Source: IMCC26256 sp046081705 (GTDB taxonomy: Bacteria; Actinomycetota; Acidimicrobiia; IMCC26256). From it: a stretch of DNA of 64,000 nt. The stretch spans positions 29,784-93,783 of the forward strand of contig JBJTWK010000081.1 in NCBI GenBank assembly GCA_046081705.1, in the 5' to 3' direction. Numbering within the stretch: the stretch's first letter is position 1; every line of letters starts with the position of its first letter. The position numbers were made by a program, and so were the translations under genes. Of this stretch, positions 7,406 through 16,651 are shown in pieces. Under the pieces are notes generated by a model that saw only the letters and a program-made list of their open reading frames with translations, was not told where the DNA came from and did not search any database.

Positions 7406-9583
7406 ATGTCGAAGCGTCCCCTCGCCGTCGTCGGCGCCATCACCGTCACGCTCGCGCTGCTCGCCGGGTGCGGCGGGGAGTCGGGCAAGGAGTCGGCCAT
7501 CACCCCGCAGCCCGTCTCGCGCCAGACGCTGCAGGACATCCTCTCGGTGAACGGCGAGCTCCGCCGCGAGAAGACCCAGACCATCAACGCCCCGACCGAC
7601 GGGCGGGTGAGCGAGATGAACGTCGACGACGGCCAGGAGGTCAACGTCGGCGACGTCCCGTTCGCGCTCGACGGCCGGGCCGCGGTCGCCGTGCCGGGTG
7701 ACTTCTCGTTCTTCCGCACGCTCGACGTCGGCTCCGACGGCCCCGACGTGCTCCAGCTGGAGAAGATCCTCTCGGCCGACGGCTTCAGCCCCGGCCGCGT
7801 CGACCGCACCTACACCGAGCAGACGCGTTCGGCGCTCGCCCGGTGGCAGGCGAAGTACGGCTACGGCGGCGCGAAGCCCGAGACCGACGAGACGGTCCAG
7901 ATCGCGATCACCGGCAACAGCGCGGGCTACCGCACCGGCCGACGCGGCTCCGCCGTAGCCACCATCCTCTCGACCGCCACCTCCGTGGCCGCCGACGGCT
8001 CGACGCAGGTCGGTCCGATCCCGCCGGCCCGCCGCGGCCGGGTGCAGGCGTCACTCGCGGCCTTCCCCCGCGCGGGTACGCCGGATAAGCCGGTCATCGA
8101 GATCGCCACGAGCACCCCGTTCGTGCAGGAGAGCCCGAGCGGGGACACCGCGTGCTGGACGGTGACCGCCGACGTCGCACCCTCCCGGGACACCGTCGTG
8201 CCGCTGCAGATCCAGGGCGACGCGAACGGCGCCGACAGCGCCCGCAACGGCGACTACAAGACCCTCGAGGGTGACGTCACCATCCTCGCCGGGCAGACCT
8301 CCCAGCAGTTCTGCACCGACATCTTCGACGACCGCATCGTGGAGGACGACGAGGAGATCACCGTCGTCATCCAGGTGCAGTTCGGCAACGACCCGAACTT
8401 CGTGGTCGGTCCGACCGACCGCGCCACGGTCACCATCGAGGACGACGACACCGGCACGCCCGTCATCACCATCTCGGCCGACTCGGCCAAGGTGAACGAG
8501 GGTCAGGGTGCGACCTTCCGGCTCCGCTCCACCCTCGAGCTCAACCGCGGGCTGGACATCTTCGTCCGCATCGGCGGCTCGATGACGGTCAACGAGGACT
8601 ACCGGCCGCTGACGCAGGACTACGTCACGCTCGGGGCCGGCCAGACCGAGACCACGTTCACGATCACGCCGCGCACCGACGACAACGTCGAGCCCGACGA
8701 GATCCTCACGGCGACGATCGTCTCCGACCCCGACATCGACCCGCAGCCGTACACGATCGGATCCCCGTCCCAGGCCTCCATCACCGTCGAGTCCGGCGAC
8801 GTGCCCGAGCTCAACCTCTCGGGCGGGGGTTCGGTGCGCGAGGGCGGCACGACCACCTTCACGATCACGGCGACCCAGCCGATGGTCGAGGACACCACCA
8901 TCAACTTCCAGGTTGGCGGTTCGGCGACCCCGGGTCAGGACTACCAGGTGCTGTCCGGCATCGTGATCATGCGGGCCGGGACCTCGAGCGTCACCATCCC
9001 GATGCGCACGTTCTCGGACGACGTCATCTTCTTCCCGTCCGACATGATCGTCGCGAACTGGCCCGCTCGGGTCGGGACCGTCGCGGTGGACGCCGGGGAG
9101 TTCGTCCTGCAGGGTTCGCCGGTGCTCGACCTCACCGAGCCCGCCATCAGCGTGAAGCTCAAGCTCTCCGGCACCGAGCGGGCGAAGATCGAACTCGGCA
9201 TGGAGGCCCAGATCCAGCTCGAGGCCGGCGGCACGCAGTACCCCGGCATCATCACCGCCCTCGACGACTCCGCGACCGTCGGATCGGACAAGTCCGAGGT
9301 GTACGAGGGCATCGTGTCGGCCACCGGCGAGCTGCCGAACGTCGACGGCGCGAGCGTGAGCATCGACATCACGCTGGCCGAGCGCAAGGACGTCCTCGCC
9401 GTCCCGATCGCCGCCGTGCTGAAGTCCGGGTCCGGCAACTTCGTGCGCATCGTGAACGACGAGGGCCGACTCAAGCGGATCGAGGTCGAGCTCGGCCTCG
9501 CCCAGGACGAGTACGTCGAGATCACCAAGGGCCTCAAGGGCGACGAGCTCGTCGTGGTCTCCGTCACGAGCGCGGCCCAGTGA
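7406..9583 (+). CDS. Efflux adaptor lipoprotein with PG-binding and Calx-beta domains
   Basis: A 725-residue HlyD/MacA-like membrane-fusion protein. Lipobox LLAGCGG (Cys22); lipoyl-like half NAPTDGRVSEMNVDDGQEV (61-79); peptidoglycan-binding domain about 105-168 (GSDGPDVLQLEKILSADGF). Then come inserted Calx-beta-type domains at about 228-347, 352-463 and 467-540, with EDDEEITV, EDDDTG and NVEPDEILTATIV Ca-binding edges; the third looks shortened. The second lipoyl half (FPSDMIVANWPARVGTVAV) and the adaptor barrel (EPAISVKLKLSG) follow. PG-binding insertions are known in actinobacterial adaptors; three Calx-beta insertions are unusual. It should link the exporter encoded by the next two genes to the wall. 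Its stop overlaps the ATPase start (GTGA). Confidence 0.88.
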   Translation: MSKRPLAVVGAITVTLALLAGCGGESGKESAITPQPVSRQTLQDILSVNGELRREKTQTINAPTDGRVSEMNVDDGQEVNVGDVPFALDGRAAVAVPGDFSFFRTLDVGSDGPDVLQLEKILSADGFSPGRVDRTYTEQTRSALARWQAKYGYGGAKPETDETVQIAITGNSAGYRTGRRGSAVATILSTATSVAADGSTQVGPIPPARRGRVQASLAAFPRAGTPDKPVIEIATSTPFVQESPSGDTACWTVTADVAPSRDTVVPLQIQGDANGADSARNGDYKTLEGDVTILAGQTSQQFCTDIFDDRIVEDDEEITVVIQVQFGNDPNFVVGPTDRATVTIEDDDTGTPVITISADSAKVNEGQGATFRLRSTLELNRGLDIFVRIGGSMTVNEDYRPLTQDYVTLGAGQTETTFTITPRTDDNVEPDEILTATIVSDPDIDPQPYTIGSPSQASITVESGDVPELNLSGGGSVREGGTTTFTITATQPMVEDTTINFQVGGSATPGQDYQVLSGIVIMRAGTSSVTIPMRTFSDDVIFFPSDMIVANWPARVGTVAVDAGEFVLQGSPVLDLTEPAISVKLKLSGTERAKIELGMEAQIQLEAGGTQYPGIITALDDSATVGSDKSEVYEGIVSATGELPNVDGASVSIDITLAERKDVLAVPIAAVLKSGSGNFVRIVNDEGRLKRIEVELGLAQDEYVEITKGLKGDELVVVSVTSAAQ

Positions 9584-10302
9584 CCGACCCGGACCTGAGA
9601 GCCCCGGAGGGCACCGAGCCCTTCCTCGAGCTCACCGACGTCTCGCGCGTCTACGGCGACGAGGTCAAGGTCTACGCGCTCCGTGAGGTCTCCCTGCGCA
9701 TCATGCCGGGCGACTTCATGGCCATCGTCGGCCCGTCGGGTTCCGGGAAGTCCACGATGCTCGGCCTCCTCGGGTGCCTCGACCTCCCCTCGTCGGGTTC
9801 GATCCGCATCGCGGGCGAGGAGATCACCACCCTCGATGACACGAGCCGGACCCGACTGCGCGGCCGCACCATCGGATTCGTCTTCCAGCAGTTCCACCTC
9901 ATCGGGCACCTCAGCGCCCTCCAGAACGTCGAGACCGCCCTGCTGTACCGCGGCATGAAGCCGAACGAACGGCACGACAAGGCCATGGAGGCGCTCGAGC
10001 GCGTCGGGCTCGGTCAGCGCTGGGACCACCGGCCCGTGCAGCTCTCCGGTGGCGAGCAGCAACGGGTGGCGCTCGCCCGTTCTCTGGTCACCGACCCCAT
10101 CATCGTGCTCGCCGACGAGCCGACGGGCGCGCTCGACTCCAAGAACGCCGAGAACGTGATGCAGATCTTCGAGTCGCTGCGCTCCCCGGAACGGGCCGTC
10201 GTGCTCGTCACCCACGACCTCGGCGTCGCCGACCGGGCCGACCGCAGGATCTCGATGCACGACGGCGAGATCGTCGGCGACGACCGGAAGGTGCGCGCGT
10301 GA
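9580..10302 (+). CDS. MacB/LolD-type ABC exporter ATPase
   Basis: A 240-residue ATPase with Walker A GPSGSGKST, Q-loop FVFQQFHLIGHLSALQNVE, signature LSGGEQQRVALARSL, Walker B IIVLADEPTGALD and switch-His VTHD. The combination LADEPTGALDSKN is diagnostic of the MacB/LolD/FtsE subgroup, which works with FtsX-fold permeases and drives mechanotransmission rather than substrate passage through the membrane. The GTG start overlaps the adaptor stop, and the stop overlaps the permease start, so adaptor, ATPase and permease are translationally coupled. Confidence 0.92.
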   Translation: MTDPDLRAPEGTEPFLELTDVSRVYGDEVKVYALREVSLRIMPGDFMAIVGPSGSGKSTMLGLLGCLDLPSSGSIRIAGEEITTLDDTSRTRLRGRTIGFVFQQFHLIGHLSALQNVETALLYRGMKPNERHDKAMEALERVGLGQRWDHRPVQLSGGEQQRVALARSLVTDPIIVLADEPTGALDSKNAENVMQIFESLRSPERAVVLVTHDLGVADRADRRISMHDGEIVGDDRKVRA

Positions 10303-11492
10303 TCTCCCGCAACTTCCGGGACCTCGTCAGCGTCGCCGTGGGCGGCCTGCTCGCTCGGAAGGTCCGCACGCTCCTGCTGCTCATGGGTCCCGTCATCGGC
10401 GTGGCCGCGATCGTCGCCGCCGTGGGCCTCACGGATTCCGCCAAGGGTGACCTCAAGCGCAAGGTCGCCCAACTCGGGACGAACCTCATCACCGCGACCG
10501 CCGCGTCCTCCTTCGGGTCCGAGAAGCCGAAGCTCCCGGTCGACGCGACCCGACGTGCGGAGCAGGTCCAGACGGTCGAGAAGGTGTCCGCCGTCGTCCA
10601 GCTCACCGACATCACCGTGAGCCCCTACGAGAAGGCGCGCCGCAAGTACGAGACCACCCCGATCCCGGTCCTCGCCGCCGACACGCGTCTCCCGTTCGTC
10701 CTCGAGGTCGACATGGTGAGCGGGCGCTGGATCAGCGGCGCCGACGCCGACGTCAAGGCGCGGGCGGTCGTGATCGGGTCGGGCCTCGCCGACGAGATCG
10801 GGTACCTCCCCGGCGAGAACCGGACGGTCGACCTCGCCGGCAAGCCCTACGGCGTGATCGGCGTCCTCGGGAAGGTCGAACTCGACCCCACCCTCGACAA
10901 CGCGGCGTTCATCCCGTTCTCGGCGGCGGACCGCGACTTCGTCAAGGAGGACATCCAGCCGACGAAGCTCTACGTCCGGTCGGCCGACGGCGCCGAGCAG
11001 GCGACCGCGGACACGCTGCGCACCGCCATCTCGCTCGGCGGTCCCGACGAGGTCGGCACCGAGATCCAGGCGGAGGCGCTGCAGCTCGCCGCCCAGTCGG
11101 ACAAGCAGCTGCAACTCATCGTCGCGTCGATGGGGCTGCTCGCGATCATCGTCGGCGGCATCGGCATCGCCAACGTGATGTCGATCTCCGTCATCCAGCG
11201 GTCCACCGAGATCGGCATCCGCCGGGCCCTCGGCCACACCCGGCGCACGATCGCCCAGCAGTTCCTCCTCGAGGCGATGGTGGTCGGCTTCCTCGGCGGG
11301 ATCCTCGGGGTGCTCGTCGGGGCGCTCGCGATCCTCGTGGGCGTCTGGCTGTCGGGCTGGGTCTTCGTGCTGCAGCGCTGGATCCCGCCGGCCGGCATCG
11401 TCCTCGCCATGGTCGTCTCGGTGCTCGCCGGGCTCTACCCGGCTCGACGTGCGGCCAAGCTCGAGCCGCTCGAGACCCTTCGGCTCGGGTGA
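10299..11492 (+). CDS. MacB/FtsX-family ABC exporter permease
   Basis: A 397-residue permease with one N-terminal transmembrane helix (LLARKVRTLLLLMGPVIGV), a large extracellular MacB-PCD-like domain (about 50-265) and three C-terminal helices, with the FtsX motif GIANVMSISVIQRSTEIGIR and the end YPARRAAKLEPLETLR. It acts with the upstream ATPase and adaptor; the exported substrate is unknown. The GTG at 10299 overlaps the ATPase stop, and the stop overlaps the acyltransferase gene. Confidence 0.92.
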   Translation: MISRNFRDLVSVAVGGLLARKVRTLLLLMGPVIGVAAIVAAVGLTDSAKGDLKRKVAQLGTNLITATAASSFGSEKPKLPVDATRRAEQVQTVEKVSAVVQLTDITVSPYEKARRKYETTPIPVLAADTRLPFVLEVDMVSGRWISGADADVKARAVVIGSGLADEIGYLPGENRTVDLAGKPYGVIGVLGKVELDPTLDNAAFIPFSAADRDFVKEDIQPTKLYVRSADGAEQATADTLRTAISLGGPDEVGTEIQAEALQLAAQSDKQLQLIVASMGLLAIIVGGIGIANVMSISVIQRSTEIGIRRALGHTRRTIAQQFLLEAMVVGFLGGILGVLVGALAILVGVWLSGWVFVLQRWIPPAGIVLAMVVSVLAGLYPARRAAKLEPLETLRLG

Positions 11493-13468
11493 CCGACACC
11501 CCGACCCCCCACCGTCCCCCGGCGGCCGCCCCGACCGCTCGTCACATCCGCGCCCTCGACGGCGTGCGCGGCGCCGCCGTCATCGCCGTCCTCCTGTTCC
11601 ACGGCGGGATGCTGCGGGGCGGGTACCTCGGCGTCGACCTCTTCTTCGTCCTCTCCGGCTTCCTCATCACCTCCCTGCTGCTCGCCGAGGGCTCGAGCAC
11701 CGGGCGGATCGCCCTCGGTCCGTTCTGGGCCCGCCGCGCCCGACGCCTGCTCCCCGCACTGTTCCTCATGCTCGCCGTGGTCGCGATCTACGCGGCATTC
11801 ATCGCCGAGCCGAACGAACTCGCACGCATCCGCGGCGACTTCCTCGCGACCCTCGGGTACGTCGCCAACTGGCGCTTCGTGCTCGGCGGGTTCGACTACT
11901 GGACGCTGTTCACCTCGCCGTCACCGCTCGCGCACACGTGGAGCCTCGCGATCGAGGAGCAGTTCTACGTGTTCTGGCCGCTCATCGTGGTCGGTCTCGG
12001 CCTGCTCGTCGGACGCCGGGCCGGCGCGTGGGCCCGCACCGTCCTCGTGGTCTGCGGCGTGCTCGTCGCCGCCTCGGCGGCCCTCGCGCTGTGGTTCTGG
12101 TTCACGTCCGAGGCCACGGTGCGCATCTACTACGGCACCGACACCCGGGCCGCGGCCATCCTCATGGGTGCGGCGCTCGCCGCCTGGCTCATCTGGCGCG
12201 GGCCGATCCGTCGGGACGGTGCCCGCCTCGCACTCGAGGCGACGGCCGTCGTCGCACTCGCCGTCCTCGCCGTGTGCTGGTGGCGGCTCGAGGATCAGGG
12301 CCTCTACGCCGGCGGCCTCCTGCTGTGCGGCGTGTGCGCCACCGCGGTGATCGCCGCCGCGGCCCACCCGAACCCGGGCCCGGTGGCCCGTGCGTTCTCG
12401 TGGCGACCGCTCGTCGGGGCCGGGCTCGTGTCCTACGGGCTGTACCTCTGGCACTGGCCCGTCTACGTGCTCCTCGACCCGCGTCGCACCGGGCTCGACG
12501 GGTGGCCGCTGCTCGCGCTCCGCATCTCGGTGACGACCGCCATCGCGCTCGCGTCGTACCACCTCGTCGAGCAGCCGATCCGGCAGCGCCGCTGGTCGAC
12601 CGGCACCCTCCGATGGCTCACGCCCGTGAGCGCGGCGGTGCTCGTGGCCCTCGCGTTCGGGTCGACCATGCGGGCCGCGCCCGATCGCCGCATCGCGCGG
12701 GTCGACGCCTCCTCCGCCCGGGCCGCAGCGGCGCGGGCCGCGCAACGCGAAGGGACGACCCGCCTCATGGTCGTCGGTAACTCGATCGGGTGGTTCCTCG
12801 GCGACGAGGGCTTCGAACCACGTGACGCCGAGGCCGCCACGACCACCCTGAACGCCGCCTTCCCCGCCTGTCACTTCCCCACCGTCGACCTCGAGCGCGG
12901 GGCCGAGCTCGGTGCCGGTCACGCTGCGGTCGACTGCACCGTCCACTGGAACCGGGCCGTGCGCGAGTTCCGACCGGACACCGTCCTGTTCCTGCTCAGC
13001 GACGCGGGGTCGATCGCCGGGAACCGTGGGGCCGGCTGGTTCACGCCGTGCGATCCCACCTACCGCCGCTGGACCCGCGACGGGCTCGAGGAGGCACGCG
13101 CGACCCTCACGGGCACCGGCGCGCGCCTCGTCGTCACGACCGCTCCGCTCTCCCTGTCGTCGTACGCGGCCGGAGCGATCGACCAGAGCGGGTGCCAGAA
13201 CGCGACGATCCGTCGGTACGCCGCGGCCGACCCCGGCGTCGGGCTCGTGGACCTCGAGCGGTTCATCTGCCGTCGTGGCCCGACCCGCTGCCTGACCCGC
13301 ATGGACGGCGTGCTGCTCCGACCCGACGGCCTGCACTACCGCGACGAGAGCGCGCGCCTCGTCGCCCGGTGGCTCACCCGCGAGCTGGGTCGCATCGGCG
13401 CGCTCGGACCGATCGAACCCGCTGGCGCGTCCGGGGCGACCGGCGCCGCCGGCCCGACCGGTCGCTGA
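11489..13468 (+). CDS. OafA-like acyltransferase with C-terminal SGNH domain
   Basis: A 659-residue membrane protein. Residues about 18-385 form an acyltransferase-3 domain: IRALDGVRGAAVIAVLLFH with the catalytic-type His, GVDLFFVLSGFLI, FWARRARRLLPAL and about ten transmembrane segments. Residues about 425-645 form an extracellular SGNH/GDSL-like domain, with VVGNSIGW replacing the GDS block and DGLHYRDESA as the Asp-His block. Such fusions O-acylate cell-surface glycans or peptidoglycan. The tail GASGATGAAGPTGR is low complexity. The GTG start overlaps the permease stop, so it belongs to the exporter operon, which suggests the exporter may handle an envelope glycan or lipid. Confidence 0.88.
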   Translation: MTDTPTPHRPPAAAPTARHIRALDGVRGAAVIAVLLFHGGMLRGGYLGVDLFFVLSGFLITSLLLAEGSSTGRIALGPFWARRARRLLPALFLMLAVVAIYAAFIAEPNELARIRGDFLATLGYVANWRFVLGGFDYWTLFTSPSPLAHTWSLAIEEQFYVFWPLIVVGLGLLVGRRAGAWARTVLVVCGVLVAASAALALWFWFTSEATVRIYYGTDTRAAAILMGAALAAWLIWRGPIRRDGARLALEATAVVALAVLAVCWWRLEDQGLYAGGLLLCGVCATAVIAAAAHPNPGPVARAFSWRPLVGAGLVSYGLYLWHWPVYVLLDPRRTGLDGWPLLALRISVTTAIALASYHLVEQPIRQRRWSTGTLRWLTPVSAAVLVALAFGSTMRAAPDRRIARVDASSARAAAARAAQREGTTRLMVVGNSIGWFLGDEGFEPRDAEAATTTLNAAFPACHFPTVDLERGAELGAGHAAVDCTVHWNRAVREFRPDTVLFLLSDAGSIAGNRGAGWFTPCDPTYRRWTRDGLEEARATLTGTGARLVVTTAPLSLSSYAAGAIDQSGCQNATIRRYAAADPGVGLVDLERFICRRGPTRCLTRMDGVLLRPDGLHYRDESARLVARWLTRELGRIGALGPIEPAGASGATGAAGPTGR

Positions 13469-13497
13469 ACCCCCCACCCGACACCGGGGCGTTCCCC

Positions 13498-13503
13498 TAG
13501 CCT
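13498..13503 (+). promoter_or_regulatory. -10 box of leaderless oxidoreductase gene
   Basis: TAGCCT lies 6 nt before the ATG at 13510, leaving no room for a ribosome binding site. A separate promoter from the exporter operon is implied. Confidence 0.45.
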
Positions 13504-13509
13504 GCGCCC

Positions 13510-15552
13510 ATGACCGCGACCGCCGACCGTCGCACGATCCACGGGGTGTGCCACCACGACTGTCCCGACTCGTGCGGCTGGGTGGTGACCGTCGAGGGTG
13601 GCGTCGCCGTGTCGTTGCGCGGCGATCCCGACCACCCGTACAGCCGCGGCGAACTGTGCCCGAAGGTCAACCGGTTCCTCGACCGCGTGCACAGCCCCGA
13701 TCGGCTCCTCACCCCGCTGCGGCGCACCGGCCCGAAGGGGTCGGGCGAGTTCGCACCGATCACCTGGGACGACGCGCTCGACGAGATCGCCACGAACCTG
13801 CGCCGGGTCATCGACGAGCACGGGCCCGACGCCGTGGTCCCGTTCAGCGGGGCCGGCAACCAGAGCCTCCTCGCCATGCTCGCCCCCTATCGCCTCTGGA
13901 ACGCGCTCGGCGTCTCACAGTTGCAGGGCGCGCTCTGCGGCGCGGTCGCCGGGGCCGGGGTCGAGGTCACGAACGGGACGAAGCTCGCCCTCGATCCGCT
14001 CGAGCTCGAGCACTCGCGCCTCGTCATCATCTGGGGCTCGAACACCCGACTCACGAACCGTCACCTCTGGCCCACGATCGAGACCGCACGCACGCAGGGC
14101 GCACGGATCATCGTCATCGATCCGATCCGCACCACCACGGCCGAGGCCGCGGACGAGTTCGTGCAACCCCTGCCGGGCACCGACGTCGCGCTCATGCTGG
14201 CGATGATGCACGTCATCATCCGGGACGGCCTCCACGACGCCGAGTGGGTCGCGGCCCACACCCACGGGTTCGACGAACTGCGCCGGCACGTCGATACCGC
14301 CACCCCCGCATGGGCCGGGGCGATCTGCGGACTCGAACCGACGGTGATCGAGGACCTGGCCCGCGAGTACGCGACGACCCGACCGGCCGCCATCCGCACG
14401 CTCATCGGCGCCGAGCACCACGAGCACGGTGGCATGTTCTTCCGCACGCTCGCCTGCCTCCCCGCGCTCGTGGGCGCCTGGCGCGAGCGGGGCGGCGGGT
14501 TCGCGCGCAGCGTCGGGTCGTGGACGGGTCGCGTCGTCGACGACGACGCACTCACGGCCTCGCACCTGCGCACCCGACCCGGTCGTGTGCTCGACGAGGT
14601 GCGCCTCGGGACCTGGTTGGCCGACCCGACGCTCGACCCGCCGATCCACGCCCTCGTCGTCTGGAACACGAACCCGATGGTGAGCGTGCCGAACGTCGAG
14701 GGCGTACGGCGCGGCCTCGCGCGCGACGACCTGTTCACCGTCGTCCACGAGCAGTTCCTCACCGACACCGCCCGGTACGCGGACATCGTGCTGCCCGCCA
14801 CCACCCAGATCGAGCAGATCGACGTGAACCCACCGTGGGGGCACCTGTACCTGACCTGGAACGAACCGGCGATCGCGCCGGTCGGCGGGTCGGTCAGCGA
14901 CACCGAACTCATGCGGCGTCTCGCCGCGGCGCTCGGCCTCGACGATCCGGCCCTGCGGGCCGACGACCTCACGATCCTGCGCGACGCGCTCCCCACCGTG
15001 GACCTCGACCGGCTGCGGACCGAGCGGGTGCTGCGGGTGCCCTACCCGGAGGACGGGCGCCCGTTCGGTGACGGGACCTTCCCCACCGCCACCGGTCGGG
15101 TCGAGTTCGTGTCGAGCGCGGCCGTCGCCCTCGGCCAGCCCGCGCTGCCCACGTACCTCGGTGACGAGGAGGCGCGCGAGGCGGGCGACCGCTGGTCGTT
15201 CCGCCTGCTCACGCCGAAGCACCACACCCGGTTCCTCAACTCCTCCTACTCGCACCTCCCGAACCACGGCGGCCGCGAGGGCGGTCCGTTCCTCGAGTGC
15301 TGCGCGACCGACGCCGCGGCGCTCGGGGTCGGCGAGGGTGCGACGGTGCGCGTCCGCAACGACCGGGGTGCGGTGGTGCTGCCGGTCCGGATCAGCGAGC
15401 GGCTCCGACCCGGCGTCGTCGCGATCCCCTGGGGCTGGTGGGCGGAGGCCTCGGGCGGCACCGTCGTGAACGTGCTCACGAACAGCCGCCTCACCGACTG
15501 GGGCGGCGGCGTCGCCTACTCCGACACGCGGGTGGCGGTCGAGCCCGTCTGA
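13510..15552 (+). CDS. Molybdopterin oxidoreductase with N-terminal [4Fe-4S]
   Basis: A 680-residue bis-MGD enzyme of the DMSO reductase superfamily. The [4Fe-4S] ligands are visible as Cys14, Cys18, Cys22 (GVCHHDCPDSCGW) and Cys50 (GELCPK). Mo-binding and pterin motifs follow: SRLVIIWGSNTRLTNRH, IIVIDPIRTTTAEAADEFV, ALVVWNTNPMVSVPN, and the C-terminal molydopterin-binding domain LLTPKHHTRFLNSSYSHLP. Cys143 in LQGALCGAVAG is the likely Mo ligand. There is no Tat signal, so it is probably cytoplasmic. The substrate is unknown; no electron-transfer subunit lies beside it. I cannot assign it to a named enzyme. Confidence 0.87.
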   Translation: MTATADRRTIHGVCHHDCPDSCGWVVTVEGGVAVSLRGDPDHPYSRGELCPKVNRFLDRVHSPDRLLTPLRRTGPKGSGEFAPITWDDALDEIATNLRRVIDEHGPDAVVPFSGAGNQSLLAMLAPYRLWNALGVSQLQGALCGAVAGAGVEVTNGTKLALDPLELEHSRLVIIWGSNTRLTNRHLWPTIETARTQGARIIVIDPIRTTTAEAADEFVQPLPGTDVALMLAMMHVIIRDGLHDAEWVAAHTHGFDELRRHVDTATPAWAGAICGLEPTVIEDLAREYATTRPAAIRTLIGAEHHEHGGMFFRTLACLPALVGAWRERGGGFARSVGSWTGRVVDDDALTASHLRTRPGRVLDEVRLGTWLADPTLDPPIHALVVWNTNPMVSVPNVEGVRRGLARDDLFTVVHEQFLTDTARYADIVLPATTQIEQIDVNPPWGHLYLTWNEPAIAPVGGSVSDTELMRRLAAALGLDDPALRADDLTILRDALPTVDLDRLRTERVLRVPYPEDGRPFGDGTFPTATGRVEFVSSAAVALGQPALPTYLGDEEAREAGDRWSFRLLTPKHHTRFLNSSYSHLPNHGGREGGPFLECCATDAAALGVGEGATVRVRNDRGAVVLPVRISERLRPGVVAIPWGWWAEASGGTVVNVLTNSRLTDWGGGVAYSDTRVAVEPV

Positions 15553-15590
15553 GCGGGCCCGCGCCTCGGTCGGCGTGGCACGATCCCCCG

Positions 15591-16385
15591 ATGCGCATCG
15601 CCACGGTGAACGTGAACGGACTGCGGGCCGCGGCCCGCAAGGGTCTCCACGACTGGGTGGCGGCGTGCGCGCCCGACATCGTGACGCTCCAGGAGGTGCG
15701 GGCCCCCGACGAGATGGTCGCCGACCTCATGGGCGAGGGCTGGCACGTCGTGCACGCGGAGAGCAGCGCGAAGGGCCGGGCCGGCGTGGCCGTGGCCAGC
15801 CGACTCCCCATCACCCGCACCCACGACGGCCGCGGCACCGGGGAGTTCACCGGCAACGGTCGGTGGGTCGAGGCCGACATCCGGACCGGCAGGCGCAAGC
15901 GACTCACCGTCATCTCCGCGTACGCCCACACCGGCGACGAGGAGTCGCCGGCGAAGATGGCCGAGAAGTTGGCGTGGTTCGAGGCCGCCACCGCACGGCT
16001 CACCGAACTCCGCGACGAGGGCGGGCACGTGCTCCTCACCGGCGACCTCAACGTCGCCCACCGGGAGGCCGACCTCAAGAACTGGAAGGGCAACCTGAAG
16101 TCGGCCGGCTTCCTCCCCGAGGAGCGCGCGTACTTCGACCGCTGGTTCGACGACCTCGGCTGGGTCGACGTCGTACGGGCCGCCCACCCCGACCGGGACG
16201 GCCCCTACTCGTGGTGGTCGTTCCGTGGGAAGGCGTTCGACAACGACGCGGGCTGGCGCATCGACTACCAGATCGCCACCCCCGCACTGGCGAAGCTGGC
16301 GACCGCCGCGTGGGTCGACCGGTCCCCGTCGTACGCCGAACGCTGGTCCGACCACGCACCCGTCGTCGTCGACTACGGGATCTGA
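15591..16385 (+). CDS. xthA: Exodeoxyribonuclease III (AP endonuclease)
   Basis: A 264-residue EEP-fold nuclease for base-excision repair, removing abasic sites and 3'-blocking groups. Catalytic motifs are complete: NVNGLRAA (Asn), LQEVRAP (Glu35), ISAYAHTG, LTGDLNVAHREADLKN (Asp, Asn), WRIDYQIAT and the terminal SDHAPVVVDY (Asp-His). Length matches the family. The ATG at 15591 follows a 38-nt gap after the oxidoreductase. A bidirectional hairpin separates it from the opposing tRNA-Arg gene. Confidence 0.93.
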   Translation: MRIATVNVNGLRAAARKGLHDWVAACAPDIVTLQEVRAPDEMVADLMGEGWHVVHAESSAKGRAGVAVASRLPITRTHDGRGTGEFTGNGRWVEADIRTGRRKRLTVISAYAHTGDEESPAKMAEKLAWFEAATARLTELRDEGGHVLLTGDLNVAHREADLKNWKGNLKSAGFLPEERAYFDRWFDDLGWVDVVRAAHPDRDGPYSWWSFRGKAFDNDAGWRIDYQIATPALAKLATAAWVDRSPSYAERWSDHAPVVVDYGI

Positions 16386-16392
16386 CGCGCCA

Positions 16393-16418
16393 CCGCCCCG
16401 GCTCAGAACCCGGGGCGG
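16393..16418. terminator. Bidirectional hairpin between xthA and tRNA-Arg
   Basis: A 9-bp perfect stem (16393-16401 with 16410-16418) and an 8-nt loop lie between the convergent xthA and tRNA-Arg genes. Confidence 0.65.
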
Positions 16419-16428
16419 ATCGGTTGAG

Positions 16429-16501
16429 CGCGCTCGGAGGGATTCGAACCCCCAACCTTTTGATCCGTAGTCAAATGCTCTATCCGTTGAGCTACGAGCG
16501 C
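16429..16501 (-). tRNA. tRNA-Arg (anticodon ACG)
   Basis: Folding the minus strand gives a perfect 7-bp acceptor stem GCGCTCG/CGAGCGC, D arm GCTC/GAGC, anticodon stem TTTGA/TCAAA with loop CTACGGA (anticodon ACG, read as ICG), a 5-nt variable loop and a T arm with TTCGAAT. The discriminator is G. CCA is not encoded. Confidence 0.95.
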
Positions 16502-16518
16502 AGGTGGTGCGGAGCCCG

Positions 16519-16524
16519 AGTGTA
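16519..16524 (-). promoter_or_regulatory. -10 box of tRNA-Arg
   Basis: TACACT on the minus strand, 17 nt upstream of the tRNA 5' end. The 11-mer TACACTCGGGC is identical upstream of the tRNA-Ser(GCT) gene at 19728-19738. Confidence 0.5.
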
Positions 16525-16651
16525 GAGGACCCCGCCCGGGGTGGCCCATCCGGGTCCGGCGCTCAGCCGGCCGCCCGATCGGAGCCGTGCGGCGTCGACC
16601 CGGTCGGCACCCGTCCGTCGCTCACGCCCCCCGCCGGCGATCGGATCCCGG

